Assembly (NCBI GenBank): GCA_020849855.1
Contig: JADZFO010000050.1
Span: 1 to 64,000, forward strand
Source of the DNA: a bacterium
Lineage (GTDB): Bacteria; 4484-113; JAFGCY01
Direction of reading: 5' to 3'
Length of the DNA stretch: 64,000 nt
Shown here: positions 51,004 to 60,213 of the stretch, piece after piece
Numbering within the stretch: the first letter of the stretch is position 1
How the letters are laid out: each line of letters starts with the position of its first letter
Program-made: the position numbers and the translations under genes
The notes under the pieces: model-generated
Told to the model about the DNA's origin: nothing
Databases searched by the model: none
The model's input: only the letters and a program-made list of their open reading frames with translations

Positions 51004-53403
51004 ATGGATCAGAGCAACCCCGCTGCGGCTTCCGGGCCGCCAATGAACCCTGGCGCGACCCGGCTGGTGAGCGCGGCGCTGCAGGAACAACAGACCCGCA
51101 GGCACCCCCAGCTGGGCAGCTACCACCTGCTGCTGGCGCTGGCCCAGCGGCACGGGCCGATGGCCCAGGACCTGGCGCAGGGCGTCAACCCGCCCGAGCT
51201 GCTGACCTGGCTGCAGGGCAAGCTTTCGCAGGGCGATATCGGCACGGCCGTGGACCTTGCCGGCCTGCTGGCCCATGCCATGCTGCTGGCCGCATCGCGC
51301 GGCCGCCAGGACATAGCAGAGCGCGACCTGGCGGCGCTGATCCTGCGTGCAGCCGGATATGCGGTGAACGTCGATATCCCTGAGGCCGGCACTGTGGCTG
51401 TGCTGCAAAGCCCGCCCCAGGCCGGCGGCGTAAAGGACGCTGCCCCGCCAGGCCCGGCCGCAGGTGCAGGCGGGTCCGCCGGCGCAGAGCAGGCCGATGC
51501 GGCGCAGGCCGGGCCTCCGCTGGTAATCCCGAAGCCGCCGGTCGACCCCAAGCTGCAGCCCCCGCCGGTGCAGCCGCCGGCCACTGCGGACAGCCCTGCG
51601 GCCGCCGGCAGTGCATTTGTCTACACACCCCGCGGCGGGCGGCCGACGCCGACACTGGACAAGTATGGCCAGGACCTGACCCGCATGGCCCAGGAGGGCC
51701 GCCTGCGGCCCATGCTGGGCCGCGAGACTGAAGTTGAAGTGATGATCGAGGTGCTGTGCCGCCGCATCAAGCGCAACCCCGTCCTGCTCGGCCCCGCGGG
51801 CGTGGGCAAGACCGCGCTGGTGGAAGGCCTGGCCCAGCGTATCGTGAGCGGCCAGGTGCCGAAGTACCTGCAGGGCATCCGCCTGCTTTCCCTCACCCCC
51901 AGCGCCGTGGTCGGCGCCACCCAGTATGTGGCGCAGTTCCTGGAGAAGATGAACGCCATCCTGGCCGAGGCCAGCCAGCCGGGGATCATCCTGTTTATCG
52001 ACGAGGTGCATACCCTGGTCGGCATGGGCGGCAACCGCGGCTCTGATGACATGGCCTCCCTGATCAAGCCGGTACTGGCCCGCGGGGACATCGCCTGCAT
52101 CGCCGCCACCACCGACAACGAGTGGCGCATGTACTTCGAGTCCGACGCCGCGCTGGAGCGGCGCTTCCAGCCGATCCGCGTGCAGGAGCTCAGCCCGGAG
52201 GCCTCGCTGGTCATCGTGCAGAACCTGCGCGACAGCGTGCAGAAGGAGCGCGGGATCGCCTGCCAGGATTCCGTGCTGAAGTGGCTGGTGGACTTCGCCG
52301 GGCGCTTCCTTTACAACCGGCATTTCCCGGACAAGGCTGTGGACCTGTATGAGCAGTGCCTGGCCTATGCCGTTTCGCATGACGCTGCTGAGATCACGCG
52401 CCAGAGCGCGGAGATCGTGGCCCAGCGCCTGGTGGGCATGCCCCTGGAGCTGGGCGAGCGCCTGCGCCTTCTGGATGAGAAGCTGACCGCCAGCGGCCTG
52501 CTGGCCGAGGAGCAGCGCGAGGCCCTGCTGGCGCGCCTGGGGGTAACCCTGCGCGGCCTGGATGTGCGCCAGGAGCGGCCCAATGCCGTGGTGCTGATGC
52601 TGGGCGAAGCGGCGGCCCAGGCCGCCGAGCTGGCGGAGCTGATTGCCCAGCAGCTTTTTGGCAACGGCGAGCGCGTGGTGGAGCTGGACTTCTCGCGCAT
52701 GACCGAGGACCACAACATCTCCATGCTCATCGGTTCCCCGCCGGGCTATGTGGGCTACAGCGACGAGCTGCCGATTCACGCCCTGCTGCAGATGCCCTGG
52801 AGCGTGGTGCTGGGCACCAGCATTGAGTATGCCCATCCCACCATCCGCTCGGTCTTTTCCCAGGCCCTGGCCGATGGCAGCATGCTGGACGGCCGCGGGC
52901 GCAACATCGTCTTCAGCGAAAGCGTGGTGGTGCTGTCGGCCGGGATCGAGCCCCAGCACGGCCGCAGCATCGGTTTCAAGCCCGGCGGCGTGCAGCAGGC
53001 CGAGGCCCTGGGCCTGGCGGGCCTGATTGAGCGCGAACTGGGCCCGGCGCTGGCGGGCCAGATCGACATCGTCGCCGGCGATGCGCCTGAGGTGGAGGAC
53101 AACCACCGCGGCTGGCTGGAGAACCAGCTCCTGCCGGAGCTGGCCGCGCGCTACACCCGCCAGGGCCTGCCGGTGCGCTTTGACGCCAGTCTGGTCGAAT
53201 GGCTGCTGGCCCAGGAGAAGGCCGAGACGCGGCGCCAGAACTGGGAGCGCCTGCTGGACGAAAAAATCGGCCCGCTGCTGGTCGAAAGGCTCAGCCAGGG
53301 CGCTGGTGAAGGCGATTCACTGGTTGTAAAATTCGCCGACGGGGCGCTGACAGTTGCAGCCGATGAGACCCCAAGGGAGGAAGGGCATGCCGATCACGTT
53401 TGA
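51004..53403 (+). CDS. ClpA/C-like AAA+ unfoldase with an inactivated second ATPase domain
   Basis: 799 residues. Residues about 15-125 resemble a Clp N-domain, then a Pro/Ala-rich linker (about 130-210). D1 is intact: Walker A GPAGVGKT (263-270), Walker B ILFIDEVHTLVG and an Arg-finger region LERRFQPIRVQE. There is no ClpB coiled-coil middle domain. D2 keeps the fold (IGSPPGYVGYSDE, LADGSMLDGRGRNIVF) but the Walker A position reads GEAAAQAA (534-541) and the Walker B Asp-Glu is Thr-Ser (VVLGTSIEYAH, 601-611), so D2 should not bind or hydrolyse ATP. Overlaps the YbjN-like gene by 17 bases. Confidence 0.85.
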   Translation: MDQSNPAAASGPPMNPGATRLVSAALQEQQTRRHPQLGSYHLLLALAQRHGPMAQDLAQGVNPPELLTWLQGKLSQGDIGTAVDLAGLLAHAMLLAASRGRQDIAERDLAALILRAAGYAVNVDIPEAGTVAVLQSPPQAGGVKDAAPPGPAAGAGGSAGAEQADAAQAGPPLVIPKPPVDPKLQPPPVQPPATADSPAAAGSAFVYTPRGGRPTPTLDKYGQDLTRMAQEGRLRPMLGRETEVEVMIEVLCRRIKRNPVLLGPAGVGKTALVEGLAQRIVSGQVPKYLQGIRLLSLTPSAVVGATQYVAQFLEKMNAILAEASQPGIILFIDEVHTLVGMGGNRGSDDMASLIKPVLARGDIACIAATTDNEWRMYFESDAALERRFQPIRVQELSPEASLVIVQNLRDSVQKERGIACQDSVLKWLVDFAGRFLYNRHFPDKAVDLYEQCLAYAVSHDAAEITRQSAEIVAQRLVGMPLELGERLRLLDEKLTASGLLAEEQREALLARLGVTLRGLDVRQERPNAVVLMLGEAAAQAAELAELIAQQLFGNGERVVELDFSRMTEDHNISMLIGSPPGYVGYSDELPIHALLQMPWSVVLGTSIEYAHPTIRSVFSQALADGSMLDGRGRNIVFSESVVVLSAGIEPQHGRSIGFKPGGVQQAEALGLAGLIERELGPALAGQIDIVAGDAPEVEDNHRGWLENQLLPELAARYTRQGLPVRFDASLVEWLLAQEKAETRRQNWERLLDEKIGPLLVERLSQGAGEGDSLVVKFADGALTVAADETPREEGHADHV

Positions 53404-53890
53404 GAACGACACCCACAAGCAGATCTACGAGAAGATGGTCGAGAATATGCGCGAGCTCTTCGGCGAGTACTGCTCGATGCACCCCGACTATCCGCGCGTG
53501 GACCTGCAGTACGGCAGCGCCTTTGTGGTCACCATCTGCCTGCCCTGGAACCATGACGGCAAGGAAGACGCCATTGTCCGCACCCGCTGCTATGTCGTGA
53601 CTGGCGCCGAGCTGCGGGCCGAACTGCTTGAATGGCTGCTCAAGCAGAACTACAACGTCCGCTTTGGCGCCTTCGGCATTGACGACGAGAACGACATCTT
53701 CTTCCAGCACACCATCGTCGGCTCGACCATGGAAAAGGAAGAGCTGCGCGCCATGGTGATGGCGGTGATCTGGACCTCCGACGAGAGCGACGACGAGATC
53801 ACCAGCCGCTGGGGCGGGATGCGCTATACCGAGCGCCTCGCGGCGCCCGCGGCCCCGGCCCCGCCGGCTGAGCCCGCGCCGGGAGCCTAG
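53387..53890 (+). CDS. YbjN-like / CesT-fold small protein
   Basis: 167 residues. FENDTHKQIYEKMVENMREL, a helix, then strands DLQYGSAFVVTICLPW, RTRCYVVTGAELRAELLEWL, NVRFGAFGIDDENDIFFQH and a helix KEELRAMVMAVIWTSDESDD, fitting the YbjN/type-III-secretion-chaperone-like fold. A disordered Ala/Pro tail ends it. The family is thought to bind peptides. GGGAGG lies 6 bases before the ATG, which is inside the end of the AAA gene; the two are translationally coupled and may act together. Confidence 0.7.
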   Translation: MPITFENDTHKQIYEKMVENMRELFGEYCSMHPDYPRVDLQYGSAFVVTICLPWNHDGKEDAIVRTRCYVVTGAELRAELLEWLLKQNYNVRFGAFGIDDENDIFFQHTIVGSTMEKEELRAMVMAVIWTSDESDDEITSRWGGMRYTERLAAPAAPAPPAEPAPGA

Positions 53891-54009
53891 GCCCCAAAGC
53901 CCGCAAAACCCACTTGAACTTGGCACCGCGGGGTGTTAAAGTTTCTGTGCCCGGAAGTCTGGACTACAGACCACCGGGGGCTATCGGCGAAATCCACCGG
54001 AGGTGGGAA

Positions 54010-56319
54010 ATGCGTGGAAATCAGGGCAGCTATAGCTGCCGGCCTTTTGCACTGCTGTTAATGGTCCTGCTGGGCACAGCGCTTTGCGCCTGCAGCTCTT
54101 CAAGGGAGAGTGTTACACCCGCAGCCTCTGTGCGCGCGAACACGCCCGCCGATGCGGCCCTGCCCCTGATGCCGGGTCATGGCCTGCAGGAGCGCGAGGC
54201 CAGCGGCAGCTTCAGCCATTCCGCCAAGTCCCGCTTCCCCTGGGCCAGCTCCGACGACGCGAAGCCGGGCACTGAGCCCCTGCACCACATAAAGCTCGGG
54301 CCGGCGCCCGAAGGTTTCAGCTGGGCGATCTACAGCTTCAACCTGGGCAGCCAGCTGCTGCCCCTGCTGACAAATGCCAGGGTCACGCTGCAGCACACCG
54401 CGCAGTCAGCGCCTGAGGCGCAGTCGCGGCTCTGGCTGGGCTATGCCGACTATGCAGACTCTGCCTGGAAACTGCAGGGCTACAGCAGCGGCAGCGGCAC
54501 GGCGCAGATCACTCTGCCCGGCGGCAGCGCGGCAGTCAGCCCAAACGGCTATGTTTATGTGCTGGTCCTGGTGGCGGAAGGCGACGCGCAGTGGGTCACC
54601 GGTGATCTGCTGCTTGAGTCAGACTGCGCGGACTTTGAACTCAGCCTGAGCAGCAGCAGCAGCGCCCTCAGCCTGAGCTGGAACAGCATCCCGGGGGCCG
54701 CTGGCTACCGCCTGCTGTACCGGCAGCTCGGGCCGGACGCCGGCGAGTTCAGCACCCTGATCGAGCTGCCCTCGCAGCAGCTCAGCTTTGAGCACAGCCT
54801 CAGCCAGCCCGAGGGAAAGCCCTGCGTCTGGGACACGCCCTATGAATACAGGATCGAAGCCCTGCTGGGCGGCGCGGTCATGCTGGACTGCGCTGAGCCC
54901 CTGGCGGGCCGCCGCGTGCTTCAGACCCCTGAAGTCTCGGTAAGCGACGACTTCTCCAGCAGCTTCCTGCGTGTGGACTGGAGCGCGGTGCCGGATGCGA
55001 CGGGCTATGCCCTCTACCGCGACAGCACTACCGATCCCATGCTGGAATTCGGGCCGGGCCAGCTCAGCTTCACGGACACAGACCCGCAGATCCTGGACGG
55101 CATCCGCCATTACTACCGGGTGGAGGCCATGGGCCCGGAGGGCAACAGCGGGCAGGGCATTGGCCTTGGGCGCGTGCAGAGCTTTGCCAGCTTCCTGCTT
55201 GACCCGGCCAGCGAGCTGGACTCCGCAGCACTGGAGCTTGCGCAGTTCCAGGTCAGCGGCACTGAGCGCAGCATCGCCTGCTGGCGGGATGCGCAGAGCG
55301 GCAACCCCAAGCTGGCCTGGGCCTTGACCGATAACCCGCAGGAAGCCGGGGACTTCACCCTCCAGGAACTGCTGACTGATGGCCTGCAGGGCGGCTCCTA
55401 CAGCGCTGCGGCTCCGCTGGCCGCCTGGTACGGCCTCGCGCTGGCGCGTCCCACCGGCGGCCTGGCCTTCATGCGTCCCAAGAACCTCAGCCCGGCGGCG
55501 GCGCAGGACTGGAACCTTTGCGATGTGGACAGCGCGGAGGGCCGCGGTGTGCAGCTCGCCGCCGACGGCGGCATCCCCGTGCTGGCCTATGTCAACTCCG
55601 CGGACGAGCTGGTGCTGGCGCGGGCTTCAGGCGCCAGCCCGCTGCTCAGCTCGGACTGGACACGCTTTGTGGTCGACACAGACGGAAAGCTGGGGGACGA
55701 GCTCAGCCTGCTCGTGGAAGACGGACGGCCGATCCTGGCCTACCGCGTGGACCGGGATGAGGCTGACCTGGAGCTGAACGCCATGCGCCTGGCCGTGGCC
55801 TCCAGCCCGCAGCCCGATTCCGCCGGCGACTTCAGTGTCTATGAACCCATGCCCGGAGCGCAGATCCTGCAGCGCCCGGAGCTGAATGCGCTTTCAAACC
55901 GGCTGGAGCTGGGCTTCTTCCTGCAGTCTCCCGGCGGCGCCGATATCTGGCAGGCCAGCAGCCTGAGCCTGCAGCCGCTCAGCGCCAGCGAGTGGAGCTT
56001 TGAGCTGCTGCACTGCACTGCCCTGCAGGGTGACAGCCAGCGCGGCCTGAGCTTCCACGCGGACTCCGCAAAGCAGCACAGCCTGGCCTACCTGGCCGAG
56101 CACGGCGACGGAACTGCGCAGCTGCGTCTGCTGCGGCTCTACTCGCCCCTCAGCGGCATGCCCTTCCTGCAGAACGATGAGCTGCTGCAGGGCATCGCCA
56201 GCGGCCCGCAAAGCCCGCAGCTGGATGTCATCTGGCCCGCCAACGGCATGCGCGCAGTTGTCTCAATGCGTGAGCAGCAGGACGGCCCCCTGAGCCCCAT
56301 GTTTGTGGAAGAGCTTTAG
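54010..56319 (+). CDS. Lipoprotein: shared N-terminal domain, Fn3-like repeats, propeller-like C-terminus
   Basis: 769 residues. Lipobox ALCAC (Cys28). Shared domain at about 95-205 with signature LWLGYADYADSAWKLQG (141-157). Two fibronectin-III-like repeats follow at about 208-300 and 308-395 (LSLSWNSIPGAAGYRLLYRQ; RVDWSAVPDATGYALYRDS). The remainder has repeats of the type G.P.LAY....EL.LA, reminiscent of a BNR propeller. GGAGG stands 7 bases before the ATG; the frame to 53914 is open but not coding. Surface role, ligand unknown. Confidence 0.8.
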   Translation: MRGNQGSYSCRPFALLLMVLLGTALCACSSSRESVTPAASVRANTPADAALPLMPGHGLQEREASGSFSHSAKSRFPWASSDDAKPGTEPLHHIKLGPAPEGFSWAIYSFNLGSQLLPLLTNARVTLQHTAQSAPEAQSRLWLGYADYADSAWKLQGYSSGSGTAQITLPGGSAAVSPNGYVYVLVLVAEGDAQWVTGDLLLESDCADFELSLSSSSSALSLSWNSIPGAAGYRLLYRQLGPDAGEFSTLIELPSQQLSFEHSLSQPEGKPCVWDTPYEYRIEALLGGAVMLDCAEPLAGRRVLQTPEVSVSDDFSSSFLRVDWSAVPDATGYALYRDSTTDPMLEFGPGQLSFTDTDPQILDGIRHYYRVEAMGPEGNSGQGIGLGRVQSFASFLLDPASELDSAALELAQFQVSGTERSIACWRDAQSGNPKLAWALTDNPQEAGDFTLQELLTDGLQGGSYSAAAPLAAWYGLALARPTGGLAFMRPKNLSPAAAQDWNLCDVDSAEGRGVQLAADGGIPVLAYVNSADELVLARASGASPLLSSDWTRFVVDTDGKLGDELSLLVEDGRPILAYRVDRDEADLELNAMRLAVASSPQPDSAGDFSVYEPMPGAQILQRPELNALSNRLELGFFLQSPGGADIWQASSLSLQPLSASEWSFELLHCTALQGDSQRGLSFHADSAKQHSLAYLAEHGDGTAQLRLLRLYSPLSGMPFLQNDELLQGIASGPQSPQLDVIWPANGMRAVVSMREQQDGPLSPMFVEEL

Positions 56320-56431
56320 AACTACTAGCGAATATTCAGCATGTTCTAATTTGGCCAATCCCGCTCAGGCGCGCACTGAGTTATGATGATTTTGGCGCGG
56401 AGCGCCATGCGTTTCAGTAGGGGACGGACAC

Positions 56432-59400
56432 ATGGGAGTACGTGGATCTGGGCTGGGTTCAGCCCGCTGCTTGGTTGTAAGCCTCCTGGCTGCGCTTCTG
56501 CCTTTGCTGGCGGCCGGCTGCCGGGAAGGGGCGAACCGCCGGGCCGAGACACCGGAACTTGGGGCCGGCGACCCGAGCATTCAGGCCTTTGATCTGGCGC
56601 CGGCAACCGCGCTGGGGAGCACCTTCACCCGCCTGGGCGCTGCCGATACTGGCCTCGACTTCACCAATGATGTGACCGAAGAGCGCCTGGTGCTGGAGGA
56701 GATCTTCACCCAGTCCGGCATGGCCAGCGGCGACTACGATGCCGACGGCGATCTGGACCTCTACCTGTGCTCAATCAACGGCCCCAACAAGCTTTACCGC
56801 AATGAGGGCGGGCTGAAGTTCAGCGATGTCACGGCCGAGAGCGGCGAGGGCCTCGACAGCCCGGACAAGCTCAGCTCCGGCGGCATCTTCGCTGACTACA
56901 ACGCCGACGGGAAGATGGACCTGTACGTCTGCAACCGCCGCGGCGCGAACCAGCTCTTCATCAACCAGGGCGACGGCCGCTTCAAGGACGAAGCGGAGGC
57001 TCGCGGCGTGGCCGCAGACCAGAGCACCGTGATCAGCGCGGTCTTTGACGCTGACAACGACGGCGACCTGGACCTCTACCTGGCCAACTACCGCGACAGC
57101 AACGACGCCAACCCCCTGACCTATGCCTACACCCAGGGCCGCCTGGGCGACATCAAGCCCTGGTACATGATCGAGCTGACCAAGCAGCGCCCGCAGGTGG
57201 GCAAGGCCTCTATCAGCGCCACCCTGCCCGAGGACCTGCAGGAAGACTTCTATGTCGACGACTCCGGTTTCGCCCACATGAAGCCGCATGTCAACCAGCT
57301 CCTGCTCAACGACGGCAAGGGCAAGTTCAGCGATGTGACCGCCAAGGCCGGGCTGGACCAGCCGGCCTGGAGCTTCCAGCCCGTGGCCTCGGACTTCAAT
57401 GACGACGGCTTCATCGATATCTACGTCTCCAGCGACTTCGAGTTCCCCGACCGCCTGTGGATGAACAACGGCGACGGCACCTTCACCAACAAGGCGCCGG
57501 AGATGACCCGCAAGAGCCCCCTGCTCTCCATGGGCGCCGACAGCGGCGACCTCAACGGCGACGGCCTGATCGACCTGTACACATCTGACATGCTCAGCCC
57601 GGATTACAAGCGGGCCAAGCGCCAGAGCGGCGACATGAACCAGTGGCGCTGGGAGCTGATCAACATCCGCCCGCAGCCCCAGATGCGCAACATGCTCTTC
57701 CTCAACCGCGGCCAGGGCTATATGACTGAGCTGGGCCAGTACTCCGGCGTCGCCGCCACCGACTGGACCTGGTCGGTGCGCATCGCCGACCTGAACTACG
57801 ACACCCTGCCGGAGCTCTTCGTCACCAACGGCAACCTGCACGACACCTTTGACGTTGACAACCTCAACGAGCGCATCAAGATGCGCGAGCGCGGCGTGCC
57901 GATCAAGCAGATCCAGGAATACTTCTTCAACATGCCGGGCTATATGACCGACGATGTGGTCTTCACCGCCTCGGAGCCGCTGAAGTACGACAAGGCCCCG
58001 GACAACTGGGGCATCAAGGACGGCGCGATGTCCTGCGGCGCCTCGCTGGCGGACTACGACGGCGACGGCGATATCGACATCATCGTCAACAACACCAACC
58101 TGCCGGTGGATGTCTGGCGCAACGACATGGACAACGGCAACTGCGTGCTGCTGGACCTGCGCCAGGAAGGCCGCAACCCCGAGGCCGTCGGCGCGAAGGT
58201 CTATGTTGAATGCGCCGGCCAGCAGGTGGTTCAGGAGGTCGTGCTGGCCCGCGGCTTCGCCACCGGCGAGTCCAGCCGCCTGCATATCGGCCTGGGCGCC
58301 GCCGACAGGATCGACCGCCTGACCGTGCGCTGGCCCGACCACAAGACCCAGTCCTACAGCGGGCTGGAGGTGAACAAGCGCTATGTGATCAAGCGCGCCA
58401 AACGCCTGGGGGACTGGGCTGCGCCGGGCGAAGCCCCGCTCTTCACCCAGAAGACACTGCCCTTCCAGCAGACCGAGCGCAACACCCTGGTGGCCGAGTT
58501 TGACGAGGAGCCCCTGCTGCCCCTGCAGCAGAGCGCGCTGGGCACCGGCCTTGGCGTGGCCGACTATGACGGCGACGGCCTTTTGGATGTCTACTGCGCC
58601 GGGCCCGCCGGCCAGTCCGGGGCCCTGCTGAAGAATGCCGGGGCCAGCCCCGGCGAGCGGCCGGACTTCCGGCCCCAGGATGAGGCCATCCGCGACATGG
58701 ACCCCAACGTCGAGGAGATGAGCGCCCTGTGGCTGGACAGCGACGGCACGGGCAGCCCGGACCTGCTGGTCTCCGCCGGCGGAACCGAGGCGATGCCCAG
58801 CAGCCGCGAGTTTGAAGGCAGCCTGCTTGGCAACACCGGCCAGAGCTTCGCGCGCATCGCCCTGCCGGGCCTGCGCAACAGCCGCGGCTCGATGTGCGCC
58901 GCCGACGTGGACCGCGACGGCGATGTGGATGTCTTTGTCGCCGGCCACCTGCAGCCGCACAAGTTTGCCGCTACCGCGCCCTCGGACTTCTATGAGAACG
59001 AGCAGGGCCGCCTGCGCCCGGCCCTGGCGGCCCGCGTGCCCGCACTGGTGGACGAGGCGGAGACAAACGGCCAGATCGCCGAGGCGCAGTTCTGCGATGT
59101 GGACGGCGACGGCTGGCCCGACCTGCTGCTGGCGCGGCAGTGGGGGCCGCTGGAGCTGCTGCGCAATGAGCAGGGAGTCTTCAGGACGCGTATGAGCCTG
59201 TCAGACAAGGGCTGGTGGCGCAGCCTCTGCATCGGCGATTTCGACGGCGACGGCGACCCGGATTTCATCGCCGGCAACAACGGCAAGAACAGCAAGTACA
59301 GCCCCAAGGAAGGCGCGCCGGTGACCCTCTTTGCCAACGACTTCGACGGCAACGGCACCCGCGACCTGATCGAGGTGAAGTACCGCAAGGACGGCTGCAT

Positions 59401-60190
59401 GCTGCCCGGGCGCGGCCGCTCCTGCAGCGGCTATGCCGTGGGCTATATCCCGCAGCGCTTCCCCACCTGGGCCTCCTTCGCAGATGCCACCCTGGAGGAT
59501 GTCTATGGCCAGGGCCTGGCCACGGCCCAGCGCTATGAAGTCACGGCCGTGGAGCACGTCGTGGCCATCAACGACGGCAAGGGCGGCTTCAGCCTCAGCC
59601 CGCTGCCCAGGTATGCCCAGCTCGCCCCCGCCTTTGGCATCACCGCCGGCGACTTCAACAACGACGGCAAGCTGGACGCCTTCATGGCCAACAACTTCAC
59701 GGATACACAGCCCGAGACCGGCAACTGGTCCACCGGCTATGGCACCCTGCTGCTGGGCGATGGCGCCGGCTCCTTCACGGTCAGCGAGCCCTGGCAGAGC
59801 GGAAGCTATATCTGGCAGGATGCACGCACGGCGATCAGCGCTGACGTCAACAAGGACGGCGCGCTGGACGTGCTGGTTTCCTGCTCCAACGCCCCGGCCC
59901 AGATCCTGCTGGGCCGCCCGGGGGGCAAGTCGCTGAGCGTCAGCCTGCAGGGCAAGGCGCCCAACACCGGCGCGATCGGCGCGAAGCTCAGCCTGAGCCT
60001 CAGCGATGGCTCCACCCTGACCCGCTTTGTGCAGGCCGGCCAGGGCTATCTGGGTTCATATCTCGGCCCGCAACACTTCGGCCTGCCGGAAGGTGTCACC
60101 GCCCAGAAGCTGGTCGTCACCTGGCCCGATGGCAGCAGCTCTGAAAGCACGGAGCTGGCCCTCGAGAGCCTCAGCATCGCGCAGCCCTGA
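56432..60190 (+). CDS. Large FG-GAP/VCBS and ASPIC/UnbV-domain lipoprotein
   Basis: 1252 residues. Lipobox LAAGC (Cys30). Two successive cassettes of integrin-like FG-GAP repeats with DxDxDG calcium loops (GDYDADGDLDLYL, DADNDGDLDLYL, DFNDDGFIDIYV; second set from about 705: DYDGDGLLDVYC, DFDGDGDPDFI), each followed by an ASPIC/UnbV domain (GAKVYVECAGQQVVQEVVL with LTVRWPD; GAIGAKLSLSLSDGSTLTRF with LVVTWPDGSS). It is a calcium-rich surface propeller protein; UnbV-like proteins often accompany polysaccharide uptake or adhesion. ATG start with TATGAT at 56382-56387. Confidence 0.87.
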   Translation: MGVRGSGLGSARCLVVSLLAALLPLLAAGCREGANRRAETPELGAGDPSIQAFDLAPATALGSTFTRLGAADTGLDFTNDVTEERLVLEEIFTQSGMASGDYDADGDLDLYLCSINGPNKLYRNEGGLKFSDVTAESGEGLDSPDKLSSGGIFADYNADGKMDLYVCNRRGANQLFINQGDGRFKDEAEARGVAADQSTVISAVFDADNDGDLDLYLANYRDSNDANPLTYAYTQGRLGDIKPWYMIELTKQRPQVGKASISATLPEDLQEDFYVDDSGFAHMKPHVNQLLLNDGKGKFSDVTAKAGLDQPAWSFQPVASDFNDDGFIDIYVSSDFEFPDRLWMNNGDGTFTNKAPEMTRKSPLLSMGADSGDLNGDGLIDLYTSDMLSPDYKRAKRQSGDMNQWRWELINIRPQPQMRNMLFLNRGQGYMTELGQYSGVAATDWTWSVRIADLNYDTLPELFVTNGNLHDTFDVDNLNERIKMRERGVPIKQIQEYFFNMPGYMTDDVVFTASEPLKYDKAPDNWGIKDGAMSCGASLADYDGDGDIDIIVNNTNLPVDVWRNDMDNGNCVLLDLRQEGRNPEAVGAKVYVECAGQQVVQEVVLARGFATGESSRLHIGLGAADRIDRLTVRWPDHKTQSYSGLEVNKRYVIKRAKRLGDWAAPGEAPLFTQKTLPFQQTERNTLVAEFDEEPLLPLQQSALGTGLGVADYDGDGLLDVYCAGPAGQSGALLKNAGASPGERPDFRPQDEAIRDMDPNVEEMSALWLDSDGTGSPDLLVSAGGTEAMPSSREFEGSLLGNTGQSFARIALPGLRNSRGSMCAADVDRDGDVDVFVAGHLQPHKFAATAPSDFYENEQGRLRPALAARVPALVDEAETNGQIAEAQFCDVDGDGWPDLLLARQWGPLELLRNEQGVFRTRMSLSDKGWWRSLCIGDFDGDGDPDFIAGNNGKNSKYSPKEGAPVTLFANDFDGNGTRDLIEVKYRKDGCMLPGRGRSCSGYAVGYIPQRFPTWASFADATLEDVYGQGLATAQRYEVTAVEHVVAINDGKGGFSLSPLPRYAQLAPAFGITAGDFNNDGKLDAFMANNFTDTQPETGNWSTGYGTLLLGDGAGSFTVSEPWQSGSYIWQDARTAISADVNKDGALDVLVSCSNAPAQILLGRPGGKSLSVSLQGKAPNTGAIGAKLSLSLSDGSTLTRFVQAGQGYLGSYLGPQHFGLPEGVTAQKLVVTWPDGSSSESTELALESLSIAQP

Positions 60191-60201
60191 TGCGGCAGTG
60201 C

Positions 60202-60207
60202 TAGACT
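60202..60207 (+). promoter_or_regulatory. -10 box of the OB-fold gene
   Basis: TAGACT, 6 bases before the ATG at 60214. Confidence 0.35.
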
Positions 60208-60213
60208 GAAGCT

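Noticed and set aside
50650-53106. 818-codon open frame on the minus strand opposite the Clp-like gene
   Set aside because: It is antisense to a gene with clear AAA+ motifs and its translation is Gln/His/Ala-rich without any family signature, a usual shadow in GC-rich DNA. The same holds for long antisense frames at 7636-8877, 11819-13396, 28127-29710, 33922-35787 and 56771-58960.
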